Positions 34,101-40,127 of a DNA stretch of 64,000 bases are shown here, piece by piece; the first letter of the stretch is position 1, and each line of letters starts with the position of its first letter. The translations under genes and the position numbers were made by a program. Under the pieces are notes generated by a model. The model was not told where the DNA came from. It worked only from the letters and a program-made list of their open reading frames with translations, and made no database searches. The stretch comes from Chloranthus sessilifolius. Its lineage: Eukaryota > Streptophyta > Magnoliopsida > Chloranthales > Chloranthaceae. Where the stretch lies: positions 101,043,416 through 101,107,415 of the forward strand of contig CM037596.1 of NCBI GenBank assembly GCA_021018995.1, written 5' to 3'.

Positions 34101-36436
34101 CTAACTCCTCCCACACAGAAAGCAAGCTCTCCCATAGTCACTAGGGAAAACGATACAAACATCAAACATAGCCATAAAGACAACTATTGACAACCCACAT
34201 TTCTCTAGTCTCGCAAATTTTTATAGCATGTTTGTACATTAGAGTTTAGACTTTAGAATGAAAATGAGTTGATACCAAAGTAAATGTATTTCCTGATATC
34301 TGAAAAATATGAAAGCCTTTTGAAAGAAAAGTCAGTTTACGAAATACCTGGAGTAAAAAAACAGGCATGAATACCTGATTTAGTACTTGTAAAATCATGC
34401 ATACGCATCTCAGCTGTTCTCTATTTTTTATCATTTTCCCATAGCTCAACACTTTGCACCATATAATAATTTGTCTTAGCACTGCTTTATAAAAATGTCC
34501 TTTTAATCAAAGTGGCACTCGTTGTTGAACACATATCACTCGCTTGTCTCCAATCCGTCCAACGTGCATTGATCTTGTTGAAGATGTCATCTCCAAATCC
34601 ACCATTTGTTGTATAGTAGAGGCCAAAACCAAAATCTACGACATGGAATCCACAACCCAGTTACAAGGGTTTTATGCTGTCACTCTATCATATGTGATCT
34701 TGGATTATGTAGTACATAAGAAAATAAAATGTCTTTTTTCTTATTGGCAATAAAAATAAAATGTCAAGCGGCTGATTGAAAATATATGAATATGTATATA
34801 TATGGAAAAGGATTTGCACAGTATTTTTTACTGTCCAATCATATTTAATAACAAGATTGCACAAGCTTGATCAAGATGAGAGAGTGGCAACTCGTTTTAT
34901 TATCACATAATGGACATAGTTTGTGGAAGCACTTAAATGTAGATGTGTCAATAAAATGGGATTAAAAAAATACCTGGAAAGTGTGTTATGGGACTAATTG
35001 TTACCTAGAGGGCTAGCGGTCCTAATCGATAGTTTTACATTTTCACCCAAAGTAAACTATTAAAAAAATTAAATAAATAAATAAAGTTTTCACCCAATTA
35101 AACCTTTATACCTCATACAATTTCACACCCAACCTCTTTCCTATCTTCTACTTAAACTAAGAAATATCTATCTCAAGAAGGAGATCTCTACCTCAACTAG
35201 GAGACTTGAACTCCTAATAAGTATAACATAAGATTCAACTCCAAAACACGTGTGAGAAAGTACATATAGCTTTCAAAGATTAAGTAAATGGAGACCGACA
35301 ATGGGAGTGTAGTCCTTGGGAGTCTAGACCTCCGTATTGAGAATTATGGTTCAAAGTTTCATCATCAATAATCAAATCCATGATACACTGAGCTAACTTT
35401 CAATCATGTCTATTATTTCATTTAGGATTAAAATAACGATAGCATTGAATCAATAAAAATATTTAGCATCCATTTTTTCGTTAGATTTCAAATATTCAAT
35501 TTCCGAGCTTTAAAAGATATAAAGATCTGATTTTCTTTAACCATATGTGTACCACACAACCGAAGCTCCGACACATTAGTCCAAACTATGCGCCTTATGC
35601 AATGGTGCGACTGATCGCAACAAAAAACCCATACCCATCCACCACTACATCTAAATAGACCTAAATTCACTAAGCACAGAAACCAATTTAATCAATCAAT
35701 CAAAACCACCAATTCGAAATTTTCAAAACAAAGACAGCTATAAAATTAACTGCAACCTTAAAATCGATCAAGATCCACAAAATTGAAATTAAGATCAACT
35801 AAATCAACTAACCATATCAATCAATCATACCAAAATTTCAAATTTCTCTAAACAAAGTCAACTACAACATTTAAACCGATCGCAATCTACGAAATTGAAA
35901 TCAACAAAATTAAAAGCTCTGAATAGCTCAATATCACATACCATCCCCTTGAGCTCTTTAGGCACCTTCGCAATATTATCCACCCCACCGAGCGCATTCG
36001 CGACCGAGGCGAACAACGGCTCGGTGACCATCGCCATGGCATTTTTGCTCTCGTCCAATGCCTGCACCACGTGGACCACGCCAGGGTGCCGGAGCCTCAC
36101 GAGTTTGGCGGCGTCGGCCCGAATTATGTCAAAAAACGTGTCTTCGGCGGTTTTCGAGAGGCCGGCGCGAGCTCGGGCCTCCGATAGCGCGCGCTTGTCG
36201 AGGACCCAGACGCAGACGAGGGGGTACTGGCCGGTGGCCGGTCCGCGGGTTTTGGGCCGGGCGGAGAAGAGCTTCCAGGCGAGGCCTGGACCGCCCGATC
36301 CGATCTGGTCGAGGAGATCATAGTCTTGTAAGGGTTTTGGACCGGTGACTTCTTGAACCGTCGTTTGAACCGTTTTCTCGATTACGGCGGCCGTTTTGGC
36401 TAGGGCTTGGGTTAGGGTTTTCATGTTCAGGGCCAT
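6014..36436 (-). CDS. SCYL2: SCY1-like protein 2 (SCYL2), N-terminal five exons of a larger gene
   Basis: Joined exons 36436-35942, 30664-30560, 25317-25210, 23391-23209 and 6140-6014 give 339 codons plus one base, with no stop. Every junction has GT/AG borders and the phases agree (0,0,0,0, then 1). Recognised from family knowledge: an N-terminal [10 protein letters not shown]-like start, then a kinase-like fold. It is a pseudokinase: the HRD catalytic loop reads HRA (residues 194-196) and DFG reads GFG (214-216), while the APE motif (255-257) is kept. Known SCYL2 proteins bind clathrin and act in trans-Golgi/endosome traffic; in Arabidopsis they are needed for cell growth. Plant homologues are about 900 residues, so roughly a third is here and the HEAT-like and clathrin-binding C-terminal part lies beyond position 1. 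Introns total over 29 kb and are filled with transposons. Confidence 0.93.
6234..6277. repeat. (TA)n microsatellite
   Basis: About 22 TA units in SCYL2 intron 4, followed by a short GA-rich run. Confidence 0.95.
6330..7085. repeat. Relict of the TTAAACACC MITE group
   Basis: Weakly repeats phrases found in clearer copies at 26.7-27.5 kb and 39 kb ('atggcacacatg', 'gatcaatcaa', 'caattacatg'). A GGTCAATGGTTTAAAA block follows near 6880. No clear ends or target duplication. Confidence 0.4.
7193..11240 (-). pseudogene. LINE ORF2: endonuclease, reverse transcriptase and zf-RVT, broken
   Basis: It starts [12 protein letters not shown] at 11240. The endonuclease part shows [21 protein letters not shown] and SDHRLIV (about 10.56 kb). 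The RT part shows [33 protein letters not shown] (9.48 kb), then after the [17 protein letters not shown] (8.97 kb), QYADN (8.83 kb) and YLGIPLG. The catalytic YADD has become YADN. The tail has the zf-RVT signature ([25 protein letters not shown]; about 7.75-7.55 kb). Frames change at least seven times. Confidence 0.88.
9054..9382. mobile_element. hAT-type MITE, CGATACGTATCG family (subfamily A), inside LINE RT
   Basis: Terminal inverted repeats CATGGATCAAAAT / ATTTTGATCCATG. Target duplications CGAATAAC (9046-9053) and CGCATAAC (9383-9390) match at 7 of 8 bases. Removing the element and one duplication restores a continuous LINE reading frame (..MKGCYSLVWF..), which confirms both ends. The interior is packed with CGATACGTATCG-like half-palindromes. 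Confidence 0.92.
11292..13600 (-). pseudogene. LINE ORF1 (DUF4283-like nucleic-acid-binding protein), broken
   Basis: Reading leftward, an N-terminal part ([19 protein letters not shown] near 13.3 kb) stops at 13178. In another frame [15 protein letters not shown] is followed by [13 protein letters not shown] and [13 protein letters not shown] (about 13.15-12.86 kb), the order usual for the DUF4283 domain of plant LINE ORF1. Remnants run on to 11292. Several frame changes break it. Such proteins coat LINE RNA. Confidence 0.6.
13601..14455. other. Region between two LINEs
   Basis: May be the 5' leader of the first LINE. A block at about 13905-14010 (AACCATAAATGGGTATTTCT) is repeated at 18280-18385, also just upstream of a LINE. 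No gene seen. Confidence 0.4.
15316..15467. mobile_element. hAT-type MITE, CGATACGTATCG family (subfamily A)
   Basis: The left end is CATGGATCAAAAT; the right end is slightly mutated. Perfect 8-bp duplications TTTCCAGC lie at 15308-15315 and 15468-15475. 152 bp, the smallest copy, inserted in the zf-RVT end of the second LINE. The interior is GATACGTATCGG repeats. Confidence 0.92.
16598..17348. mobile_element. hAT-type MITE rich in GAATCGTAGGATTC words
   Basis: Ends CAATGTTGT / (right, reversed) CAATGATGT. Target duplications GTTTAAGG (16590-16597) and GTTTGAGG (17349-17356) match at 7 of 8. Subterminal GATTCGATTC/GAATCGTAGGATTC motifs form an imperfect dyad near the right end. AT-rich middle, no coding. 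Inserted in the second LINE's RT. Confidence 0.85.
18141..18948. other. SCYL2 intron 4 stretch without gene
   Basis: Holds the second copy (18280-18385) of the block shared with 13905-14010 and A-rich runs near 18650-18710. A T-run at 18891-18898 followed by 'ggcaaactataaaaactgat' looks like a LINE-type 3' end. Confidence 0.35.
18949..19527. mobile_element. hAT-type MITE (GGGCTCTCAATGGGCCAGG ends)
   Basis: Inverted ends CAGTGCTCTCAATGGGTCAG and (right, reversed) TTTAGGGCTCTCAGTGGGCC. Flanking ATCCCACC (18941-18948) and TTCCCACC (19528-19535) match at 7 of 8. Both arms are rich in GGCCGGGCC. A relative lies at about 45.39-45.84 kb. Confidence 0.8.
19536..20146. other. SCYL2 intron 4 stretch without gene
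   Basis: Nothing recognised. The sequence is of mixed composition and no motif or repeat boundary was seen. Confidence 0.3.
20155..21363. mobile_element. Non-autonomous hAT element, 1.2 kb, with internal duplication
   Basis: Ends CTGTGTTGTCAAAGGCGC and (right, reversed) CAGTGTTGTCAAAGGCGC. Perfect 8-bp duplications TGTATACC lie at 20147-20154 and 21364-21371. The interior has two copies of a block of about 400-500 bp, from CGCCTCGAGTTACTTTA at about 20297 and about 20819. Arms carry CGCCTAGGCGC-like words. No transposase. Confidence 0.93.
21403..21718. mobile_element. hAT-type MITE (TAGGGGTG ends)
   Basis: Ends TAGGGGTGAGG / CCTCCACCCCTA. Perfect 8-bp duplications CTTGTGCA lie at 21395-21402 and 21719-21726. 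The interior is rich in GGTTCGGTTTCGG and its complement, forming a long imperfect hairpin. It sits only 32 bp from the preceding hAT element's duplication. Confidence 0.93.
22059..22350. mobile_element. hAT-type MITE (CATAGT ends)
   Basis: Ends CATAGTCACC / (right, reversed) CATAGTAACA. Duplications CTTTGGAC (22051-22058) and GTTTGGAC (22351-22358) match at 7 of 8. The interior holds repeated AAAAATTCACGAA/TTTTTAAAAATTC palindromes. Confidence 0.82.
22359..23018. other. SCYL2 intron 4 stretch without gene
   Basis: AT-rich intron sequence near exon 4. No element ends or coding signal seen. Confidence 0.3.
23019..23084. repeat. (AT)n microsatellite, 66 bp
   Basis: 33 uninterrupted AT units in intron 4, close to the exon 4 donor. 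Confidence 0.97.
23209..23391 (-). CDS. SCYL2: SCYL2 exon 4 (residues 237-297)
   Basis: This exon is 183 nt, 61 codons, [10 protein letters not shown] to CHNNVKM. The acceptor is GGCAG at 23392-93 and the donor GTACTTTA at 23208. It contains [10 protein letters not shown] (activation-segment end, APE motif) and [13 protein letters not shown], the kinase subdomain IX equivalent. A 66-bp (AT)n tract lies 125 bp downstream in the intron. Confidence 0.94.
23392..24075. other. SCYL2 intron 3, proximal part
   Basis: No gene. Includes two near-identical short phrases around 23550-23610 ('acagatgtatatg..agattggca'), a small local duplication. Confidence 0.35.
24080..24140. repeat. Alternating purine-pyrimidine tract (ACACAC, GCGCGC)
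   Basis: ACACACACATGCATG and CATGCGCGCGCACATG flank a run of nine C. Such alternating tracts can adopt Z-DNA. The tract lies in SCYL2 intron 3. Confidence 0.6.
24141..24480. other. Possible solo-LTR remnant
   Basis: Begins TGTAAAGCCCC and ends CCAACA, with a T-rich 'ttctttattctttatt' region and AACCCTAATCC. No 5-bp target duplication matches, so this is only a suggestion. Confidence 0.25.
24520..24640 (+). other. Possible tRNA-derived SINE remnant
   Basis: GAGGTCACAGGTTCAATACC resembles a Pol III B box with its upstream context. No clear A box, tail or target duplication. Confidence 0.25.
24824..24993. repeat. Tandem duplication, 85-bp unit x2
   Basis: The phrase from CAGTCAG..GAAACACTACTGAG to CTCGGTGAAATGGATAGAAT is present twice with offset 85 bp and few differences. 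A CCAG-rich run precedes it. Confidence 0.9.
25210..25317 (-). CDS. SCYL2: SCYL2 exon 3 (residues 201-236)
   Basis: This exon is 108 nt, 36 codons, [10 protein letters not shown] to SFHYP. The acceptor is CTGCAG at 25318-19 and the donor GTGAGTGA at 25209. It holds [10 protein letters not shown], where GFG replaces DFG. The first residues read T-V-Y, where I recall relatives having N-V-L or N-V-F. That is a small divergence at the splice junction, not a break. Confidence 0.93.
25318..26440. other. SCYL2 intron 2, part without genes
   Basis: AT-rich. Nothing recognised except ordinary intron sequence. Confidence 0.3.
26445..26562. repeat. GAAGCGGGAGCG repeats and (TA)n, partial MITE end
   Basis: GTTGCACGAAGCGGGAGCGGG and further GCGGGAGCG words are followed by a TA run (26535-26561). 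It looks like one end of a MITE; the partner end is not seen. Confidence 0.4.
26710..27077. mobile_element. TTAAACACC-group MITE, copy 1 (left end lost)
   Basis: Shares the order ATCTTACACC - GATCAATCTAAATTGCCCAA - AATGGTGTAAGAT - GAGAGTCGG with the next element and with copies at 38.87, 39.86 and 43.64 kb. Right end GTTCAGGAGAGTCGG. Lies head-to-tail with copy 2. Confidence 0.65.
27095..27531. mobile_element. TTAAACACC-group MITE, copy 2
   Basis: Long terminal inverted repeats of about 50-55 bp: left GACTCC..CATTTAAACACCA, right (reversed) GACTCTCCTCA..CATTTAAACA, both followed by GATCTTACACCATTA. The target duplication is not certain, so the superfamily (Mutator-like is likely from the long ends) is open. 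Confidence 0.75.
27532..28130. other. SCYL2 intron 2 stretch without gene
   Basis: Repeats of 'aaaaaccaagggtatt' near 27600-27720 and a GA run at 27783-27800 next to TCGCGAAGATCTC words. No gene. Confidence 0.35.
28131..28174. repeat. (CT)22 microsatellite
   Basis: An uninterrupted CT run in SCYL2 intron 2; on the gene strand it is (GA)22. Confidence 0.97.
28189..28264. repeat. Cluster of GGAACCGCGGTTCC palindromes
   Basis: Three copies: GGAACCGCAGTTCC (28189-28202), GGAACCGCGGTTCC (28211-28224, perfect) and the 18-bp perfect palindrome GGGGAACCGCGGTTCCCC (28247-28264). CGTTTCCGAAACG lies between the last two. Directly follows the (CT)22 tract. Confidence 0.85.
28458..29339 (+). mobile_element. 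5'-truncated LINE with 12-bp target duplication
   Basis: ATCAATGAATTC occurs at 28446-28457 and 29340-29351 and brackets the insert exactly. The insert carries the C-terminal zf-RVT part of a LINE ORF2 ([39 protein letters not shown]), now frameshifted, and ends with an A-rich tail after 'aataaattttgttatttacc'. It lies in SCYL2 intron 2, antisense to the gene. Confidence 0.92.
28565..29045 (+). pseudogene. LINE ORF2 C-terminal fragment (zf-RVT)
   Basis: Two overlapping frames (28565-28981 and 28755-29045) together give the zf-RVT zinc-finger-like region (C-x2/3-H..HLLIHCW) and the following W-rich tail (ALWNERNK). A frameshift lies near 28900. No catalytic RT motif, so it is inactive. Confidence 0.82.
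29495..29665. repeat. Tandem repeat, about 55-60-bp unit x3
   Basis: The phrase CACGAGGCAACCTTCTTTCC..AACCAACTTCCTTTTC occurs three times, the last with a run of about 14 C. The open frames across it only translate the repeat. Confidence 0.85.
29666..30559. other. SCYL2 intron 2 stretch without gene
   Basis: AT-rich intron sequence. A short phrase is duplicated (29702-29745 and 29855-29895: 'gaaacaggactcat..ccaacc'). Nothing else recognised. Confidence 0.35.
30560..30664 (-). CDS. SCYL2: SCYL2 exon 2 (residues 166-200)
   Basis: This exon is 105 nt, exactly 35 codons, from [10 protein letters not shown] to IHRAISPE. The acceptor is TGCAG at 30665-66 and the donor GTCACAAT at 30559. It contains HRAISPE, the altered catalytic loop. 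It is too short to stand out as an open frame and was found by its homology and splice sites. Confidence 0.93.
30665..31119. other. SCYL2 intron 1, distal part
   Basis: No element recognised. Confidence 0.3.
31120..31450. repeat. Degenerate minisatellite (GTCAAGGAGGTGATGCAGCAC)
   Basis: AAGGAGGTG starts recur near 31125, 31197, 31267 and 31359, each followed by GCAGCAC.., CTTGGCCCTTGG.GATGGCCAAGGGG. Unit about 70-90 bp, at least four copies. Confidence 0.8.
31755..31890. repeat. TGTGTGCATGCATGTGTGACATA short tandem repeats
   Basis: About five copies of a roughly 25-30-bp unit built of TGTG, GCATGCATG and GACATATG. Alternating purine-pyrimidine; includes CATGCATG (RY-type) words. Immediately left of a Mutator-type element. 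Confidence 0.8.
31900..32857. mobile_element. Mutator-type non-autonomous element (MULE MITE)
   Basis: Terminal inverted repeats of roughly 45 bp (GGTACCTCTATTCGCACC.. ; right, reversed GGGCACCTCTATTCGCCCC..), both running into CTACCGCTTTACTGAAAGC. Perfect 9-bp duplications TTGGCCAAA lie at 31891-31899 and 32858-32866. The left end with its flank is duplicated again (about 31862-31990 and 31991-32110). The middle holds CAACTCTAGCAACCACAACG-like and CTTCTTCTTCAAC sequence that may be captured host DNA. Confidence 0.88.
32867..33090. other. SCYL2 intron 1 stretch without gene
   Basis: Purine-rich sequence, then the start of the AT-rich repeat. Nothing recognised. Confidence 0.3.
33095..33580. 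repeat. Minisatellite of CTAATTAATCCTACTTAGG type
   Basis: Degenerate units of about 40 bp (GATTAATTAACTCTGATTAG / CCTAATTAATCCTACTTAGG), interrupted by a MITE at 33239-33445. Confidence 0.85.
33239..33445. mobile_element. hAT-type MITE, CGATACGTATCG family (subfamily A)
   Basis: Ends CATGGATCAAAAT / ATTTTGATCCATG are perfect inverted copies. Perfect 8-bp duplications CTTAGGAT lie at 33231-33238 and 33446-33453. The interior is CGATACGTATCGGTATCGG-like repeats and a TGTACCGTAT dyad. Confidence 0.95.
33725..34215 (-). pseudogene. LINE 3' tail remnant
   Basis: The minus strand reads CGPSGRKK and [20 protein letters not shown], resembling the extreme C-terminus of plant LINE ORF2, with a T-rich end at 33725-33745 (A-tail on the minus strand). 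Frameshifted near a T10 run at about 34025. 5' truncated; no target duplication found. Confidence 0.55.
34216..35941. other. SCYL2 intron 1, part near exon 1
   Basis: AT-rich, no gene or element ends seen. Repeated AATCAATC/AAAATTTC phrases near 35690-35860 look like simple-sequence drift. Confidence 0.3.
35942..36436 (-). CDS. SCYL2: SCYL2 exon 1 (residues 1-165)
   Basis: The start is the ATG at 36436. It lies in a good context (GCCATGG) and gives the family-typical [10 protein letters not shown]. An in-frame ATG at 36484 would add 16 residues not usual in the family. The exon carries the degenerate glycine loop IGSGGPG (45-51), a VWVLDK segment in place of the kinase VAIK lysine strand, and [16 protein letters not shown]. 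It ends KELKGM, with donor G^GTATGTG at 35941. It is markedly GC-rich compared with the AT-rich DNA around it, and open frames on its other strand are shadows. Confidence 0.95.
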
Positions 36437-36640
36437 GGCGGTTTTAGAGAGAGAGAGAGAGACAGGAGAGAGTATAGGCTCCACCCTCTTTCACGATTCT
36501 CCTTCTGCTTTCTCTCTCTAGCATATTTGTCCCCGACAGTGAAGAGCAGGGATCAGGTGTATAACCTATAGATTTAATGGGTTGTTACAGTCACAAATTC
36601 TACGAATTAACAAAAATTTTGTAAAAATTCCCAAACGGTA
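36437..36640 (-). promoter_or_regulatory. SCYL2 5' leader and core promoter region
   Basis: On the minus strand the leader just before the ATG is a CT-rich tract (the plus strand shows GAGAGAGAGA around 36447-36461), a common plant 5'UTR feature and possible GAGA-factor site. No clear TATA box is seen. The transcription start cannot be fixed from sequence. Confidence 0.5.
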
Positions 36641-36960
36641 CGGCTATTGTCACCCGTTTTCGGCAAAGACCATTGACTGAATTAAATCAGACAATAGTGA
36701 ATATTTTTTGTTCCAATCTTCCAAAAAAACATACCCTAAGATCATGTTTCACCCATCAGACGGTAAGATGTTGATTACACATAGTATACATCCCCAAAAG
36801 TAACCTAGATCATACAAAGGAGATGATCATCACTTTTACAGATATGTGCGACGTGGAATCAACATCTGATACCATAATCTTTAGATCTATCGTGTAAGAG
36901 ATAGGAATAAAAAAAATCTCCATTGGCCGATTCAAATAATTTAGTTTTCATCCCTGAAAT
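36640..36960. repeat. MITE relict in the SCYL2 upstream region
   Basis: Contains the words typical of the GATCTCAAGATC/CAGACGGT MITE group seen at 38028, 42650, 50650 and 63480: 'cccatcagacggtaagatg', then a dyad-like return around 36858-36900. The ends are not resolved. It begins about 200 bp upstream of the SCYL2 start codon. Confidence 0.5.
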
Positions 36961-38018
36961 GTTGTATGATATTTTCTTCAAAAACAGGTGATAATAGCCG
37001 GACCTATTCGCTTTATTCATTGATCCGCGGAGCTTTTCTCCAGATTGATGAATTTTTTAAAAAAATGGATATATCTATCATTGTGATACATATAACATAC
37101 TTCCGATGTGGATTATGGATCACACTTATTTCATTACTTAAGGATTTCACTGAAATATATTGTAGTATATTTAGATAAATTTTTATTACTTTTACAGTCC
37201 TCGAATTTTCTCTGAATATTTAGCGACTTTATCTGAATTAAACAGAATTGACGCCCTGCCAAATAATTGCCCAATTCAAACTCAATTAAGACTAATTTAA
37301 GAGAGTAATCTAAAAAAAAGACTAATTTAACGGAGTGACTAGTTGCACATGAGATTTGTTTTGTTGCAGATAATTTAAGATGATTTCATGTTTTTAGGAC
37401 ATGCCACTTGAAACACCATCTACAATGTACGATTTAAAAATTCATTATGGAAAGACTTTTGTCGTACATTGACATGAAACACGATTTTTATTATCTAATT
37501 CAATACAGTAAAAGCTCATCATATAATTCAATGGTCAGTTGTTTTGAAGCATATGATAGAAAGAATGTTTCATGCCAATTTTCAGTTCAATGGTTGATTG
37601 TATTAAATCGTAGGATAGAGATCATATTTCATGCTAATCTTTAGTAACAAAGAACATCATAGCCTTTAAATGAAAGGTTTTACATTTTATGTGACCAAGG
37701 TTCTAAAGGTACTAAGTTTGTGTTTGGCAATGAGACAAAGGGGTGCACGCCACCGCCCTGCCCGCACCTCACCGAAGCAGTTTTCAACCGCTCAAGCAAA
37801 CTGTGGCTAGAGCCACTCCCCCACAGCTCCCCACCCGCTCTTTGTCAACTTTGTGTTGTTACCGGATTTGCTCAACACAGGAGGGTGGTGGAAGAGCATC
37901 TAATGCAGGTGGGAAGCGTTACCAATCAAGCCCGAGTCTGTTTTTTTCTTAAAATTAAGCACGACGCCACAAATCTCGTGTGCAATTAGTTGACCCCGAC
38001 ATTTAAACATGCATGTAG
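36961..38018. other. Intergenic stretch upstream of SCYL2
   Basis: No gene. A GC-rich block at 37700-37960 (CACCGCCCTGCCCGCACC) resembles parts of the GC-rich block at 44475-44715 and is probably a MITE remnant. The small open frames there are not supported. Confidence 0.35.
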
Positions 38019-38027
38019 TATTTAACT

Positions 38028-38443
38028 GGGTGCCTCTTTTTGCGCCCACGCACTCTCTGAAAGCCCCCATCACTCAAACCCCTTGAAAATTAATGATTGC
38101 TTAAGATCAGTTGATGGATATAGCTTTCCACCTTGATATCCACACAATAGAGCTTGAGATCATGGAGAACCTATTAGATGGTCAGTTTTTGGTTATATGT
38201 GTACCGGATTCATATGACACATAACACACTCAAACGTGAATTTAGGGCCATTGTTTGGGGATCTGCAACACATTGAACAAAAAATTGACCGTCTGATAGG
38301 CGCACTATGATCTCAAGAACAATTGTATGGAAGATCGGTATAAAAATCGACCTTCATCATCTGATACAAAACAATCAATGGTTTCCAAGGGATTTGGGAC
38401 CTAGTCACTTTCAAAGAAGGTGTGGGTGCAAACAGAGGTACCC
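38028..38443. mobile_element. Mutator-type MITE (GGGTACCTCT..GCACCCAC ends)
   Basis: Left GGGTGCCTCTTTTTGCGCCC, right (reversed) GGGTACCTCTGTTTGCACCC. Duplications TATTTAACT (38019-38027) and TATTTAAAA (38444-38452) match at 7 of 9. The body has the 'gatcatgg..gtcagttttt..gacacataacac' dyad of its group. Confidence 0.8.
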
Positions 38444-38452
38444 TATTTAAAA

Positions 38453-38836
38453 GGGAGTCGTGACTTGCAAGAAGTTTCCCCTTGCACATAACTTGGAAGG
38501 ACTTGGAATTTTGGACATATGTGCCATGTGAAAACACTATATTTGAGCCATCTGATTTGAAGGTCATGATCTAATAATCTTATGCAACAAAAGTTTGACA
38601 CGAAACATGATATTTATCAAATAATTCAATGCTGTCAACTATTTAATTAGATAATGTTGAATCATATGATTAAGATCATGTTTTATGTCAATCTTTTGCG
38701 TGTAAGATCTTTAGATCATGATCTTTAAATCAGATGGCTAGGATAGTGTTTTCACATGACAAAAGTCTCCAGATTACCAAGTCTTTCTTTCAAGCTATGT
38801 GTAAGGGCCAACTTCCTGTGTGCAAGAAATGACTCC
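38453..38836. mobile_element. Foldback Mutator-type MITE
   Basis: The element is nearly one long inverted repeat. Ends GGGAGTCGTGACTTGCA and (reversed) GGAGTCATTTCTTGCA; inner arms ATCTGATTTGAAGGTCATGA and (reversed) ATCTGATTTAAAGATCATGA. Perfect 9-bp duplications TATTTAAAA lie at 38444-38452 and 38837-38845. A relative is at 49843-50241. Confidence 0.92.
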
Positions 38837-38869
38837 TATTTAAAATGATATTACACTAATAACCATTAG

Positions 38870-39289
38870 GATGCCACTTGTCCTCCTTGATGACATTTAA
38901 ACGCCAAAATGGTGTTAAAATTATCTTACATCATTAAATTAAAATTATTGTCTTATACATGCCACATGGCACACATATGTAATCAAGCTAAATTGCCCAA
39001 GTGGCAATCCCTCATTAGAACATATCTTAGCTAAAGAATTATGCATCTATGTAGATGTAAATCATTTGATAGGTGAACTTTAATATCAGCTATAAAAATT
39101 TAAGAACAATGATTGATATTAGAGTCCACTAATTAGGTGATTCAAACTTCCCAAAAATATAACTTTCGAGCTGATTATTTTTCAATTTGTAATCCATCAA
39201 TTTTGCCGTTATGAACATCTTAGGCTATTAAATGGTGTAAAATAGTTTAAGCACCATTTTGATGTTTGAATTAGGATCATGAGAGTCAG
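38870..39289. mobile_element. TTAAACACC-group MITE
   Basis: Left GACATTTAAACGCCAAAATG, then TCTTACATCATTAA; the body has GCCACATGGCACACAT and AATTGCCCAAGTGGCAAT; right end ATGAGAGTCAGG. Same order as the 27-kb copies. Confidence 0.65.
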
Positions 39290-39489
39290 GTCATTAATAT
39301 AAATAGTCCAATTGGAAATTAAAATAAATATATAATAATAGAGGGCACAGATTGCATGATTCAAACATGTCCAAAAATGTGATTTTTCAAACTGTTAATC
39401 AATGTATGAGCTATCACTTTGGCTGCACAAATCTTTTAACTTTAGTGGTGTTGTATCATTTAAACACCAAAGTAGTGTTTAAATGGAGG

Positions 39490-39815
39490 TAGGGAAGCAA
39501 GTCTTGAACCGAACACTGAAACAGAACCGAAAACTAAGGAAACCGAACTGGATTGAACTACACCAAAACCTGACACAAACCAAACCGAACCCCAATTCGG
39601 TTCGGTTTTGGTTTGGATGGCTTGAAACCAAAAACTGAGGGAGTAGGTTGAGTAAATCAAAAAAAATTGCCAAAAAAAAAACCCTAAAAATAGGTTTTTT
39701 ACCTAAACCGAATCGGATCAGTTTCGATTTTGGATTCAAAAAAAAAAAACTGAACCAAATGAATTTCAGTTCAATTTCGGTTTGTGGTTTACCGAACCAA
39801 ACCTGCATCTCAAAG
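39490..39815. mobile_element. CCGAACC-rich hAT-like MITE, ends uncertain
   Basis: Both halves are GGTTCGGTTT/AAACCGAACC words, as in the 21403-21718 element. Flanks 'aaagtagtgtttaaa' and 'aaagtagcgtttaaa' look like a longer duplication, so the precise termini are not fixed. Open frames here are repeat translation. Confidence 0.5.
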
Positions 39816-40127
39816 TAGCGTTTAAAACTTTAAATGGAGGCTATAAGTGTGTCCACATATTAGGGAAGACTCTCCTAACTGGCAATTAAACATCATTTTG
39901 CCTATCTTGCGCCATTATTAGTTTACGATATCAGTAATTCATAAGGGCAAAGTCATCAATCATACATTGAAGGGCAAACAACTCAAAAATAACATTTTTT
40001 GGAGAGATCTGAAACATCCGATTTGGACACTCTATTATCAACAATAGTTGTTCTTAGTTTTAATGGCGGATATTAAAGTTCACTAATAAGATATTTTACA
40101 TCACTTATGATTTGATTGTTTGGCTAA

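Noticed and set aside
36058-36348. GC-rich open frames on the plus strand over SCYL2 exon 1
   Set aside because: Antisense shadows of a GC-rich true exon. No family similarity.
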